Below, in pieces: positions 10,940 to 22,251 of a DNA stretch of 60,000 nucleotides. The notes beneath the pieces are model-generated. The model was not told the origin of the DNA and did no database searches. It saw only the letters and a list, made by a program, of their open reading frames with translations. The DNA comes from Symsagittifera roscoffensis (taxonomy: Eukaryota; Xenacoelomorpha; Acoela; Convolutidae): positions 27,909,547-27,969,546 of the forward strand of contig NC_087067.1 of assembly GCF_963678635.1 (NCBI RefSeq). Reading direction: 5' to 3'. Within the stretch, counting starts at the first letter, position 1; each line of letters opens with the position of its first letter. Made by a program: the position numbers and the translations under genes.

Positions 10940-11994
10940 GTAAAAATGCACTTTGTCACTTCGCTCATTGTTTTTCTAAAAGCCACTCTGCACATACAAA
11001 ATTAAAATAAATGAGATAAATAAAAACAAGTTGTTCAGACTAATGAACGTAGTGAAGACTCTTCTATAGGTCTGGGTGATTTTTTTCAGGAAAAAGTTCT
11101 AAAATGCTGTAATAACTACTGATGTACCTAAGTATATATGACCTTTTTAAATTCATCTGCTAAAACTTACGTACTTTATCTATTGATCCAGTTTTCTCAA
11201 GTTGGGTTAATGTTATCAAAAAAGCGCCAATCATATATTGTTCTAAAAATTCAAAGAGTTTAAAAGGCATCAATTTTTTTCTCTGAAACTTGAAAATTGA
11301 GATTTTTTCAACACAGTCAGTGTTTTTTTTCTGTTTAAGTGCGTTTAATATTTTTTTCCAACTGTTTTTCCCAGTTGGCTATGTTGGTTGGTTGCTTGGC
11401 TGGTTATTAATCACCAATGTATCTTGCAGTCAATTAATGAATCTTCTAACTTCATGGTTTGGTGAAAATTTGTGATTTATTCTCATTGAAACACAAAACA
11501 CACTTTGGAAGCTGATAACTGCTGCTTGCAGTTCTATGAAAATTTTTTGAAGTTTCGAAAACGCGTACTAATTAAAAAAATTGTTTCAATAGGAAATTTT
11601 GTTTTATCGTTTTGTTATTGGACGGTTTTTTAAAATTTGGAATACAAAGAGTGAAGATTATTTAAAAAAAATTAAACTTGTAAACACCGTAGAGCTCGAA
11701 GACTTTTAATAGTTTCGTCCACTTCACGTTTTAAGAACGAATTATGATGGTGTAGGGTGTTTTTTCTCCAGCCGATTTTAATTACTTCAGAGAAAACTGT
11801 AGGGTGTTTTCATTTTGAAGCCTTTTTTTGTGTTTCATTTTCATTTTTTGCTTTTGATTTGAATTCCAAATTATCTAACAACGTTCTCTCCGTGTCGAGG
11901 TATCATCTCTGATAATTTGGCTAATTAGATAAAAATGATCAACCGTACAATCTTTCCCCCCAAATTGATTCAAGAGTCGGAAAACAATTATCAA
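10940..11994. other. AT-rich stretch, no gene recognised
   Basis: One stretch (11375-11475) follows a plausible TTTTTCCCAG acceptor and is open for about 33 codons, but it is low complexity (GWLLGWLL) and has no partner. Nothing else is recognised. Confidence 0.4.
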
Positions 11995-12457
11995 CAGGGA
12001 TGAAAGATTACTGTGCATGTAGCACAGAACGTTCCGACCACAGTCTAAAAGATAAAAATAAAAGTTTCTTTTTCAAATTACTGATTTTTTTCTGAGTGGT
12101 TTTATAAAAGGATCCAAATGTTTGAAGTTTTTTATTCCCAAAATGGCGGTAAGAAACTCCAAAAACTAACTTTACTCAAAAAAGCTGTGTTACATGGTTT
12201 CAATTAAGCATAAAAAGCTACTGTAAACAAAATTCAAAATATTTAAATTGTTTCTCTTAACACGGGAAAAATTTTCAAACTTAAAAAAAATTGTCCAAAT
12301 CACGACTGAAAGAGCTTTTATGTGAAATATTAATCGACCTATACCGATGATTATTTGTGGTTCCTGATTGTGGGTGGAACATGAAAAGACAAAAAAGAAG
12401 AAAAACACGAACACACTCGAATGAAAATTTCCTCCACTTTTTTCAAATATTCAGAAC
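11995..12457 (-). mobile_element. Helentron-like (HINE) family 2 element
   Basis: Read on the minus strand it starts GTTCTGAATATTTG after ATT and ends with TGGTCGGAACGTT, hairpin CTGTGC-TACAT-GCACAG and tail TAATCTTTCATCCCTG before TT. So TT flanks it on both sides and the inverted copy of the 5' end precedes the hairpin. It is 463 bp with no coding capacity. It shares the CGGGAAAA, AGTCGTGATT and GGAGGAAATTT motif order (allowing substitutions) with the copy at 6455-7252. Confidence 0.65.
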
Positions 12458-13546
12458 AATATTAACCAAACCAACTACAACTTAAATTAAAGAAAGAAAC
12501 CAAGCTTTTTTTCTGCGAATTGTATCAGTTGCCTGATTTATACGCAACCATTTTCCAAAAAACAATAATACCAGGATAAAACTTTTCTTATAATTGTGAA
12601 TGAGTTGGTTGTGAAACGAAACGAAAACACATAATAAAATGCTTTTTCTTTGTTTGTTTTATAATAAAAGCTTCGAAACTTTGTCCAAATCTAATTTTTG
12701 AGGCTGTATTTTTGATTTTTTTTTGCGCTGAGTTCAAGTTAATTCAACCAAAGCTGATCTACTTACTGCAATCCGAATAGGAACACTGGTCCGCCGACAC
12801 CACAACACGAAACCAGCCAACCAAAAACGCGTTCCCAACTCTTTTTTTGGAATTCACTGAATCAGCTCAAATTTTTCTCAAAATCTCTAAGAAAATAGAT
12901 TTTTTTGCCAAAAACCAGCACGAAAAACCTTCAGTGCTTTTTGTGTGCAAAACAAAATTTAATTTAATGAAACAAAAAGGAGATAGAACACTTTGTTTAT
13001 GTCGAAAAGCCTGTTGTGTTTTTTGCAAATCTCAAGTCATAAACGATTGTGGAAAAATGAATAGAAACTTTCGGCGTCTCCGGAGCAAACCCATGAAGTT
13101 TTTACTAAAAAAGATTTGAAAAAAATGCAATTTTTTGATATTATGATGACAAAAGTCAAAAACTGCAGAAATGTCAGCAACTTTCCGTCAATAGAGTAGA
13201 AAACTGTTAAAACGAACAAATCGATTTTTTTTGGTTAAAATTTTGAGTTCAGTTTTATCTAAATTTTTTGAAAAATGCAAATTCTCGAAAACGAATCCAT
13301 TTTGGTTAGAACTTGATGGATTTGATAAAACCATGAAAATTTTTTGAAAAAAAAATTCTGAAAAATACCGAAAATGAGACGATGCAGTAATTTTCCTAAA
13401 CTGAGAAAACGCAATTGAGAGGCAATCAAAAGTCCAAAGCTAGCTATTTAAAGTTTTCTGCTTGACTCTTGAATGGCTTAAACAAAATTGGATCAGTCGT
13501 AAGAAAAAGTATCAATTGAAAACTTTTTTTTTTCTTTTCTTACACA
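12458..13546. other. AT-rich stretch, no gene recognised
   Basis: Poly-A and poly-T rich. The short frames at 12847-13119 and 13037-13219 overlap on opposite strands without recognisable content. Confidence 0.45.
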
Positions 13547-13666
13547 GTTTAGAAACTTATAACACTACAGCTACACCAAAAAATTCAAAAAATGCTGCAT
13601 ATATAAGTTTAAAAAATTATAACACTACAGCTACACCAAAAAATTCAAAAAATGCTGCATAAAAAA
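13547..13666 (+). repeat. 60-bp tandem duplication
   Basis: Two 60-bp units share AACACTACAGCTACACCAAA and AAATTCAAAAAATGCTGCAT with only a few differences at their starts. The second unit leads into the open frame at 13652. Confidence 0.85.
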
Positions 13667-13942
13667 GTGGAAAAAGAGGTACTCGTTGTTAATGATCGAT
13701 TGAAGGAGAGCTTAGAAAATTCAGATAGAAGATCCAAGATCAAAATGTTCAAAGAATGCAAAGCAATCCTAAAAAGCGCCCCAGCCGGGACTAACAAGCT
13801 TGCGATTGGCTTTGATAAAACTCAACATATTTGCAAATTATTAACCGAATTGGCTGGTTGGCGAGACAGGGTTGCCAAGGTTAACGACGAAATTAATAAT
13901 ACGTTTGTTTTTCATTTGAAATACAAAAGCCTTGTTATGTGA
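13652..13942 (+). CDS. Open frame upstream of the BEL/Pao relic, possibly gag-derived
   Basis: A 96-codon frame, lysine and glutamate rich (KVEKEVLVVNDRLKESLENS near its start, LLTELAGWRDRVAKVNDEIN near its end), with predicted helical character. It lies just upstream of frame-broken sequence that leads to a zinc-knuckle-like segment at about 14830. A position in the gag region of the BEL/Pao relic is therefore plausible. I do not recognise the sequence itself. The residues FDKTQHICKLLTELAGWRDR look coding rather than AT-driven. It could instead be an unrelated exon. No start context or splice site was decisive. Confidence 0.3.
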   Translation: MLHKKVEKEVLVVNDRLKESLENSDRRSKIKMFKECKAILKSAPAGTNKLAIGFDKTQHICKLLTELAGWRDRVAKVNDEINNTFVFHLKYKSLVM

Positions 13943-14680
13943 AGCAAGTTTTTTCAAAAGATTCCTCAAAATCTGCTTAGTCTAAGTCAAGTAACTATAG
14001 TTTCCTCAAATCACTGTTCCCGAGTGAGCTTTGAAAGAGCATTTACTAACAAAAAGAGTTAAAGAAACAGAGTGAAGCTAGCTTAAATATCAAACACCAG
14101 GAAGCGATTCTAGATGAACAGCAACATCAGAATGAAATTGGAACAAGAAGTTCGGTGGAGGTTGGAGAAAAGCGTTCGAAACTGGATTAATTATGTGAGA
14201 AAATCTGCATTAGGGTAGCGGAAGCCAAAATCGTAGAAACCGATTATCTGGAAGAGTTTAAAGTAGATCAACAACAAGATCAATCTTCATCCCTAGGCCA
14301 TCCTTCAAATAGGGTAAAAGTTTGGTTGACCCTGCAATCGACACTTAGAAAGTTCCTGGTTTAAAAAAAAAACAGCCTGCGAAAAATCGTCACAGGAGAA
14401 AAATTGAGAAACAAAACTGGGTATGACGCACAATCTTTGTTTATCGCAAAACGTTCAAGCTCATAAACTTTTCACTTGAGCAAATGCAACAGACTTAACG
14501 AACCACATGTATCTGTAGTTTTTTTCAATTTTTCCTAGACAAGTCTCATTAGTCAAAAACAGAATCTATAGTTTTCAGTTCTTGCTTCAAAACAAAACAG
14601 ATGCGCATTAACAAATGAAAAAAACGCCCGGAAAATCAAACACAGACGAACTAATAAATCTAAAGCAAAGACTTAGTTGT

Positions 14681-15147
14681 TTATGATCCAACTACATTAG
14701 TTTGACAAAAAGGCTGATTTTCCGGCATGCAGTTTTCGTAAAAGCATAAACACGATTTGGAAATGCTCCGAATCAAAATAGATTAACCCAACATAAAGAC
14801 CAAACTTTTCAGCAAAGAAAAAGCTGTGTTTTTCTATGTGCAAGGAAGGCACAAGTTTCACAACTGCCCCGAGCTAAAACATGCATCGAGCCGGGCGGCA
14901 ACAGCAACCATAGTAAATTGCTTCATGTTGCCAACTGAGTGAACTCTAAACAGGATCCCGATAACTCAAGTGTCAACTCAGCAAGCTTTAACACAAAAAG
15001 TAAATTAAAAGTAAAGTAACAAGGCATTTCGAAAGGCGTATGATGAACCTGGAAAAAAAACGCCAGCGATAGCTTACTGAGCGTCAGTTCTAGTTTTGCG
15101 GACAGTGATCCCGGTCCAGCCAATACAAATTGCGCCATTTTAAACAA
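14681..15147 (+). repeat. Direct repeat, copy 1 (zinc-knuckle/protease part of BEL/Pao)
   Basis: This segment is repeated at 16708-17171 with about 95% identity by eye (shared GATCCAACTACATTAGTTTG and GCATCGAGCCGGGCGGCAAC). It covers the degenerate CCHC knuckle and the start of the protease region. The pair shows that two fragments of the same element lie head to tail. Confidence 0.85.
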
Positions 15148-16640
15148 TAAGTCGGAGCTGATTACCTCAAAAAACTTATTACCAATTCTTAATTTCGAAG
15201 TTGCATCAAAGTTCCTTAAAGTTTGATACCTGAGTTGTGATTCTGCATCGCGCCGATTCAAGGTATCAGCTAGATCAGTCAGTTTTCTGAATAGTTCAGG
15301 CAAAAACTTAGATCTGACAGTCTATGGTATCGATGCAACATAAATTGTTAAAACAAAGTAGGTTCAGTTGAATGTGTTTGCTACTTTTGACGAATTCGAA
15401 TTCAACTTCAATTTAAGTGCACTTGCTGAAAACCGATTGGACGACGGTTCTAAAATTCAAAATTCCTGCCCGACAAAGCAAATAATTGTATCATTCTTGT
15501 TCTGTTACATCCAATTTTTTCTAACTACGCCGATTTTGATTTGATACATGGTCTCGCTCACGCTGTTAGGCCAAAAGATTAGTATAAAAAACAAGATAAC
15601 CCAAATGGTTGCCGTCTGCCTTAAAAATTGTGTGGTTTTAAGCGGTCTATTACTGTCAGATTCTGGTTTACTTTCCATTATCTACAAGTGTAGTATCCGA
15701 CAGAAGGAAATTGCCAGCCAGATAAAGTCCTGTTCGGTGCTTACAAACAGTTAGATCCGCGTTCCACTGCTAATCAACCAGCATCTGAAAAATTCGAATC
15801 GTCAGCGAATCATGACGGTTAAAAGATATGCCGAAGGCATGCTGTGGGAGAAAAAAAGTCAACCTGTCCATTAAACACTACTCGGTACTCGATCAGTTAA
15901 TATCTTTGGAAAATCTTTCGCAAAAAGACCCAAAAAATCAAAAATCAAATTTCAAAGACTGTCACAAAAAACTTGAGCAATGAAGACAAGAATCACGTTC
16001 CTCTCCATCTATTTTCAAACCAAGCAAATTGATGTCTCAAACCAAGCAAAAGAGCCAGCAAACACTTACACTTGTTCTTCTCAATTTTGGCAGCATCACT
16101 ATGCTGTCTCGGCTGATTTGAAAGAAATTTCCTACAGGTGGGAGTCTTGCCAGATAGTCGACCTTCTCTTGTTTTCTGAGGCGACAGAACCCTCAGCTGC
16201 TGTGTTTGAACATCAGTGCACCAGATATATCGCTGGTGCAAGAGACTCGCCAAAAATTTGTTGCAAGGTTATGCGAAATGAGCATTGCGAAGATCTGCGT
16301 TGGGTAACCAGGCAAGGTTCCCTAATGCAGCGTCAACATTACTTCAAAAGTGCTTTATGGACGTTTAGTAGAGTCCTTTTCGAGGAAGCGGATTCTTTGA
16401 GGATACGGATGTAGCGTTTAAAATGAATCAAAAATTAGTCAAATTATTAGCATTCGATGTTTTTAAGTCGAATATGTTCACAAACGAAGTTCCTTAAATA
16501 ACAAAACTTTATACGCACCCGAACCGCACCACCAAAAGAAGAAAAATTTTCTCTTAGTAGTCCAGAAACGTCTTCACATATTCACAAGACCAGCGTAATG
16601 ACATGTTGGTTGTTAGCCGTGGTGGAAGCCGATAGCTAAA
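14681..16640 (+). pseudogene. BEL/Pao retrotransposon, fragment A (gag knuckle to reverse transcriptase)
   Basis: Heavily frame-broken. At about 14825-14885 two adjacent frames together resemble a CCHC knuckle (CFSMC in one, GRHKFHNCPELKH in the next). At 15098-15226 is an ADSDPG segment in the position of the retroviral-type aspartic protease. Around 15530-15640 (DLIHGLAHAVRP, then PNGCRLP and LCGFKR) the order fits the Peptidase_A17 (Pao) region. The longest open piece, 15980-16414, includes YAVSADLKEISYR and HQCTRYIAGARDSP. These resemble the reverse transcriptase segments around the first catalytic aspartate and the R-H-I-F-G-A block of Pao elements. The polymerase YVDD box was not found. 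The identification rests on motif order, not on a database comparison. Confidence 0.6.
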
Positions 16641-16707
16641 GCGCCCATAAACTCAATAAAGTGTAAAAGGTTTTTTAAAGTCATTTTTTGAACCCAACTA
16701 CATTAGT

Positions 16708-18240
16708 TTATGATCCAACTACATTAGTTTGACAAAAAAGCAGTTTTCCGGCATGCAATTTTCGTAAAAGCATAAACGCGATTTGGAAATGCTCCGAATC
16801 AAAATAGATTACCCCAACATAAAGATCAAATTTTTCAGCAAAGAAAAAGCTGTGTTTTTCTGTGTGCAATGAAAGCACAAGTTTGACAAGTGCCCCGAGC
16901 TAAGACATGCATCGAGCCGGGCGGCAACAGCAACCATAGTAAATTGCTTCATGTTGCCAACTGAGTGAACTCTAAACAGGATCCCGATAACTCAAGCGTC
17001 AACTCAGCAAGCTTTAACACAAAAGTAAATTAAAAGTAAACTAACAAAGCATTTCGAAAGGCGTATGATGAACCTGGAAAAATAACGCCAGCGATAGCTT
17101 ACTGAGCGTCTGTTCTAGTTTTGCGGACAGTGATCCCGGTCCAGCCAATACAAATCACGCCATTTTAAACAGATCCTTGAGCAGTTCCAGTTGAATTGGA
17201 AATAGTAAAACAAAGACACTTGTTGCTGCCGCAAATTGAAGTCTTTGAGGTTGACGTCTTATTTCTGTCCCGACACAAAGCCTTCACAAAGTCAACCGTT
17301 TCGAAGAAAACCCTCCGTTTTCTGGACCCGCTGGCCTCGTTCTTCAACAGAGCGCTTTCGCCGCCTCTCTGAAACAAAAACTGATACTGAACATTCTATC
17401 AATCTTGATGGCAGGCAAACTCTTGTAAAACTGTTCATCAGAGATTTTCAGAGTCACAAAACCCAGCAAGTCGTAGATAGTATGCGCGCATTGATTCAAT
17501 TAGAGTTTGCTATTTTTACTTTTTGCGCCTTTTTCAAGTCTGTTTAAGTTCATTGCGACATCTGTAGAAAGCGTGAAGCAAAAACTGTCGCTCCAAATAT
17601 GGCAGAGCTTCCTGTGGAACTGCTTGGTTATTGTCAGTTGCCCTTCACAAACTGAGGTGTAGAAAACTTTTGACCCTTTACGTCTCAATTCGATTTGATT
17701 GATACGGTGGCGCTTCCTATTTACGTCCTTGAGCACAAGGGTTATACATATTCAGATTATTTTGTCACTGAATACAATAACTTGTGTAATGGTGATGGAA
17801 TGATTCAGTGCTCGTCGCGGAACTTCGTTAGACATTTGATTTGACAGTGATTCGAACGAGAACCGAGAACGAACTTCTACTCTGAGTTCAGTCTTGGAAC
17901 ACAAAGACATCCGCAGAGCTGGTCTACAAAGGTCTGAAATGGAAACGCAACCCGCCGTCAACTGCGCACCACAGTGGGCCATAGGAATGGTTTGCTCACT
18001 GTTTTAAGGTAGTTTTTTGACGCACATTTAGAAAACAGAAAACTCACACATGAAGTTTGGAACGACTGTTTGCACTGTAGAACAAGCACTGATTGCTCGC
18101 CCAATAGTATTAGTTAGAACATGCCCCGATGCCCCTGAAGTGTGAATTTCCTTTTGTTTTCTGCAAGGCGCCGACATACTATTAGCTTCCCCTCGATTTC
18201 AATCGGTCGGGGAGAAGTCTGATCATCGTAAGCAATACAT
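16708..18240 (+). pseudogene. BEL/Pao retrotransposon, fragment B (knuckle, then RNase H to integrase)
   Basis: It begins with copy 2 of the knuckle/protease segment (KHKFDKCPELRH at about 16874), then jumps directly to sequence FLDPLASFFNRAL at about 17319, like the FDPLG block of Pao elements. TLVKLFIRDFQSHKTQQVVD follows at about 17420, and CDICRKREAKTVAPNMAELP at about 17555. The latter fits the integrase zinc-binding C-x-x-C-R and the conserved MA-LP. WKRNPPSTAHHSGP at about 17942 is in the position of the W-K-F-N-P-P-x-A-P-H-x-G-G integrase motif, and a post-integrase stretch ends near 18230. Stops and shifts throughout show a long-dead copy. Protease-to-RT sequence is missing. No LTRs were recognised on either side. 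Confidence 0.65.
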
Positions 18241-18890
18241 TTGTGCACAACGTTTTTAAATAAACGATCAAAATGGTACGCGGAAACAAATTTTCATTTG
18301 AAATCCGGCGTTTTAGTCTAGAATGTAATCAAACGCAGCCCTAGTGTTAATTACCCTTTGGCTTGTATGAAAAATTTATTCAAGGAAAAAACCAAATTGC
18401 TCAATCAGCCGTACTAATAGACCCACACCGGAGTACTGGCGCGACCGACATCAATTGGTATCTCTTTTTCCTCTGTCTGGGGCCGAGAACGTTCTCGCTG
18501 GAACTTAGAGCAAGAAATTAGTTCAATGATTCTTTAGAATTAGTAAAATTTAACGTTGTGAAATATGTGTTATCTTTTAACCTGAAAATGATTTTAAAAA
18601 TACCCATGCTTTGTTAATGTAGGAGTTGACACTCGATAATAGATAAACCTATGTTTGAAAACTTCGATATTTTTGAAAGCTTTAAAACTGATAGCAAATG
18701 ATTGTTTTTTGTTGTTATATTTTCCGGAGTATTGTTTAAACAGCTACTTAATCGCTATTGTCTACAAAACACACGCGATTTAGCCGAAACTACTCTACTA
18801 CAATCCGAGTAAGAATATGCCAACTGTACGCGATAGAGAAAGCGGTCAAAATTACTCGATACAAAATAACTTAGTCAAAATTGCAAAAAC
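18241..18890. other. No gene recognised
   Basis: Mixed AT-rich DNA between the BEL/Pao relic and old Helentron-like copies. It may hold the degraded 3' end of the retrotransposon, but I could not identify an LTR. Confidence 0.4.
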
Positions 18891-19433
18891 AAGCGCAAAA
18901 TAATCATTATTTCTGCCCGAATCAGGGCAAAACCCTAAAGCCTCTGACTGCAGTTTGTTTTCTATGCAGTAGTTTGAAATCAAATAATAAATGAAGTTTT
19001 CAAACTAACAAACAAAATTCAAATTTTTTCGAGGTTTTTTGTAAATCATCCTACCGCATGCTAAAGTACAACGCATAAGCACGCTAAAGTACAAACTTTG
19101 CATCTACCAAAGAAATACATAGAGAAAAAATCAAGCTTCACCGCATTTAGAAATAATTTCTAAGACGGATGAAATCTCCGCTTACGCGTTAAGAGCACAA
19201 AAAATAACGCGTATTAATTGTCCCAAATTGGCTAAAATCTTTAAAACCCTACAACTGTATAGAAATCAATCACAGGTGAAATAATTTATTACTATTGAAA
19301 TCAGAACACCATTATTTTCTAATAATAATCAAAATTTCTCATCAAAAATTGCTATTTAAAAAAGTGAAATTCGTCTGGAGAAAAAAGACATTCCGAGCAC
19401 AAATACACCGTCATTTTCTTCAAAAATTGTTAT
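18891..19433 (+). mobile_element. Old, diverged Helentron-like family 1 copy
   Basis: It starts CAAGCGC after AA, has CGAATCAGGGCAAAACCCT in the place of the hairpin, and then CTCCGCTTACGCGTTAAGAG and TATTAATTGTCCCAAATTGG. CATTCCGAGCACAAATACAC follows near the end, in the order of the intact copy at 49749-50287. Substitutions are frequent and the terminal GTCGGAAC is lost. Confidence 0.7.
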
Positions 19434-19438
19434 AACAA

Positions 19439-19870
19439 CAAAACTGCTCGTATCAGGGCGAAGCATTTAATGTTCCGTTTGTACTTTTAGTTCTATGGAG
19501 TAGTTTAAATTAAAATAGTTGATGACGATTCGAGAAAAATTTACCAGTAGTTTCCTACTTTTTGTTTTTTATCGCAACTTTATCTGGCACAATTTAGGTG
19601 CTCGGCTTATTGCTCCACGTTAGTTCTTTCTAGCCATTTGAGCTACTTACTTGCAAATTCTTAGTTGTTTAAAAATTTAATAATATTCATCAATCATAAA
19701 GTTTTTGCTCTTATAAGGTCTAAAACTGTACAAAGAGCGCGATTTAGTTGTCCCATTTGATTCAAATGGTAATTATACATTTATATAGTAACTATAAAAT
19801 TATAATCTGTATTCAAATAGCGCGTATTAATTATTCCATTCGATTCAAATGGTAATTTTCAAATAATTTT
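19439..19870 (+). mobile_element. Old Helentron-like family 1 copy, tandem with the previous one
   Basis: It begins CAAAACTGCTCGTATCAGGG just after the end of the preceding copy, in the same orientation. The hairpin is already broken (GGGCGAAGCATT). Beyond about 19530 the match to the family is weak, with GCGCGATTTAGTTGTCCC at about 19737 as the last clear piece. Confidence 0.5.
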
Positions 19871-19960
19871 TCCGGAAATCATTCTGAGTGAAGTCGAAAT
19901 TTGCATGCAAAGAAAAAAGCCGAGTACAACATTATGAGGCCAAACTGTGCATTCTCTGCC

Positions 19961-20160
19961 TTGTAAGCGGAATCCGCAACAGTCAAAAATCAAATTTGTC
20001 GCGGAATCCGCAATATTGCTACTTTTTTTAATATTCTTTGCTGTTTTGGGTTCCTTAAACAAATACCTAAAACATTGTACTGCTCAAAATCGCTCCAAAA
20101 ATAGGCGAATTTTCGGAATCCGCAACTGTGTTTGCGGTATCCAGAACAGTTTGTGGTGCT
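19961..20160. repeat. Cluster of GCGGAATCCGC palindromes
   Basis: AAGCGGAATCCGCAACAG occurs at about 19968 and GTCGCGGAATCCGCAATA at about 20001. A variant TTTCGGAATCCGCAACTG is at about 20114, followed by GCGGTATCCAGAACAG. GCGGAATCCGC is itself palindromic. No gene recognised around it. The function, if any, is unknown. Confidence 0.55.
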
Positions 20161-20679
20161 TTGTTTGGAAGTCTAAGAAACTGATATGGTTTGAAAAACG
20201 CAATGTTAAAAACCAACAAAATGATATGGTTTTACTTTAGTAGCACAACGTTCCGATTTATACTTTAATTCAATTAATGTGGAAAGATTTTTGAACTAAT
20301 CACCTTAACTAACGCTTAACGCTTAATTACACAACGCTTAATTGAATCTTAGAACTTTTTCGCTCCTTAGGTATGCAAAAAATGTCCAATTTGAAACTCT
20401 CAATTCCCATCTAAATCGTAAAATAATTTTAAACAACTTTGAGTATCTAGTTTTCTATCTATCAGACTTTATAAAAAGGTCAAAGAGTCAAACCTTGTTA
20501 GTTATGAAGTCGAATTTTGTCTGAAGAAGGAAAAGAAAATCCACCTAGAAGAAAGATTCCATCTACCTAATCAAAAATGTGGCAATAATCTGGGCCTACC
20601 CCTAGTTTTCGGTTTGTTGCCTTTATGGTTTCGTCCTGGTCTTCTATTTTAAGCAAATCAGTTAATGCAAGGTCTTATT
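20161..20679. other. AT-rich stretch, no gene recognised
   Basis: A short run of AACGCTTAA/ACGCTTAATT repeats lies at about 20313-20342. The open frame 20342-20524 has no domain and is treated as chance. Confidence 0.4.
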
Positions 20680-20992
20680 CAGAGGCGGATCTAGTGTTTT
20701 TTCGAACGAGGGGCAAAAATTTGGTCGACCTATTTTATATCGAGCTTTTAATTGCTTTTCCGATCTCTTCCAAATCGCTATAAAGAACGCATTTTTAGCA
20801 AATTTCTAGCGCCGCAGGCAACTTTTTGAACATACAGGCCAAAGAACGCGCGGTTCCCTTCAAAATTAGTATATATCGGCGCCCAAGGCGCCTTTAGAAT
20901 AATTTTAGTGCCTGGAAGCCAAAATTGGATGTCCTAAAATAGTACCAAAGGGGGACCCTTCGGGTCGGCTGTGAGACAAATCCTTGAGGGGA
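20680..20992 (+). mobile_element. hAT-type MITE, diverged copy
   Basis: It starts CAGAGGCGGATCTAG, like the intact terminus CAGGGGCGGATCTAGG at 55338. It follows the family order: TTGGTCGACC, GCGCCGCAGGCAA, TTAGTATATATCGGCGCC, CCTTTAGAATAATTTTAG, GGGGACCCTTCGGGTCGGC. The right terminus is degraded. Confidence 0.7.
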
Positions 20993-21029
20993 ATGAAATA
21001 GGAAACAACTTCATGTTTTAGTCACACAG

Positions 21030-21137
21030 CAATCAATACGAGCAATAAAGAGAAAAAGGAGCAGAAAGGACTTCATAAGAGTAACTTCATTGAAGATGAT
21101 GTGAAGGTCAAGATCACGCCCAATTCGGATATATCCG
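21030..21137 (+). CDS. Probable internal exon, unidentified hydrophilic protein
   Basis: This 108-bp stretch is preceded by TTTTAGTCACACAG and ends TCCG|GTTAGT. The frame is open with two leading bases and one trailing base (phase 1 to phase 1). It reads INTSNKEKKEQKGLHKSNFI then EDDVKVKITPNSDIS. Composition is charged and GC-richer than its surroundings, unlike chance frames nearby. The EDDVKVKITPN part is vaguely similar in style to the stretch at 22252-22336 (KKTKIKFNPPN), so both could belong to one gene with repeated exons. No domain is recognised. A hAT MITE sits just upstream in the presumed intron. Confidence 0.42.
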
Positions 21138-21875
21138 GTTAGTTTTGAAGCATGCCCACTAACCACCTTCAGGCCACTCGGAGAAATTTTGGTGCAAATA
21201 TAATAGTTGGGCCCCTAAAAAAAACTTAAGGCATTAAAATCTTCGAAAATATGTTGTCGCAGTTGCTTAATTGTGTTTTTCGAAGTTTAGACAAAAAATG
21301 CGGGACCTATTTTGCGTACTTGCTTTTTTTCTGGGACCCAATTATTATACTTGTACCGAATTTTGTTCCCAGTGGTCGCGGAGCCCGTTTAACTTCACGA
21401 AATTTAAGAAAGTTTTGGCGTTTTTGCCCAATTTCAAGCCTAGTTATTAATTTTATATAGCCTAACGATTATTTATACGTCGTAAAACTTTTCTTCTCAT
21501 CTGGTTGTGGGGGAGGGGAGAAAAATTTAATGGATAGAAATTCTACAGAATAGAAGCAACGAATCGATATTTGTTTGGCTATTTTCTTTCCATTAAAAGA
21601 TTCATATATGAAAGTGACTTTTTTCGGCTCTTTTTCCTTCACCCCTCCCCCCACCTCACATAAGCATCGATTTGATTTCATTGTGTAACGAGTGGTTTTA
21701 CAAGGTTGAGTTTCAAGACCAAATATGTTTACATGGCCTAATTAGAAGAAGGGCTGAAAAAACGTTTTTGTTAGTAATTTTAAAAATTGAGAGCGATGCA
21801 AAATTTCCAAGCATTACTGTGAAACTAGATTTTTTTTTGTCAGATAAAAAAGAAACCAACTGTTAACTGTTCCTG
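21138..21875. other. Presumed intron or intergenic DNA
   Basis: A short imperfect inverted repeat of G- and C-runs lies at about 21508-21525 and 21640-21656 (TGTGGGGGAGGGG and CCCCTCCCCCCAC). No gene recognised. Confidence 0.35.
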
Positions 21876-22239
21876 CAGGGGCGGATCTAAGATTTTCACG
21901 AGGGGGGGGGATTTTCAAAAAAAAATCTAAAACATTGTCGACCTTTTTTTAGTTTTTGATTTTCCGAGCTCTCCTATAAAAAAGACCTTGGTTTGACCAG
22001 GTTTTCTGCACCGCAGGCAAACTTTTGAAAAAACAGGACAAAAATGCGTTTTTAGGCACTTTTTGGAAATTTTTTACCAAAAAATCGCGTTTTTTCGACG
22101 CTTTCTCTTCCCTCAAAACTAGTATAAATTGGAAAATTTTGGGGTCCGCGGGGGGGATTTCGGTCGGCAGGGTGTCGAATCGCTGAGGTAAGGGAGGGGC
22201 ATCCGCAGCTCCCCCTCGCTCCCTCCTAAATCAGTCCTG
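21876..22239 (+). mobile_element. hAT-type MITE with perfect 8-bp target duplication
   Basis: It starts CAGGGGCGGATCTAAG and ends CTAAATCAGTCCTG, imperfect inverted termini of the same family as 55338-55776. The flanking 8-mers are identical: TGTTCCTG at 21868-21875 and again at 22240-22247. An 8-bp duplication is the hAT signature. The body has GTCGACCTTTTTTTAG, GCACCGCAGGCAAAC and a G-rich end. It has no coding capacity. Confidence 0.85.
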
Positions 22240-22251
22240 TGTTCCTGGACG

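Noticed and set aside
11375-11475. Acceptor-led frame GYVGWLLGWLLITNVSCSQL that might be GPCR TM6
   Set aside because: The sequence is low complexity, lacks the C-W-x-P or N-P-x-x-Y patterns, and the phase relation to the GPCR-like exon is not established.
13652-13942. Confident assignment of this frame as BEL/Pao Gag
   Set aside because: Only its position supports it. I could not recognise a Gag motif, so it is listed as an unidentified open frame.
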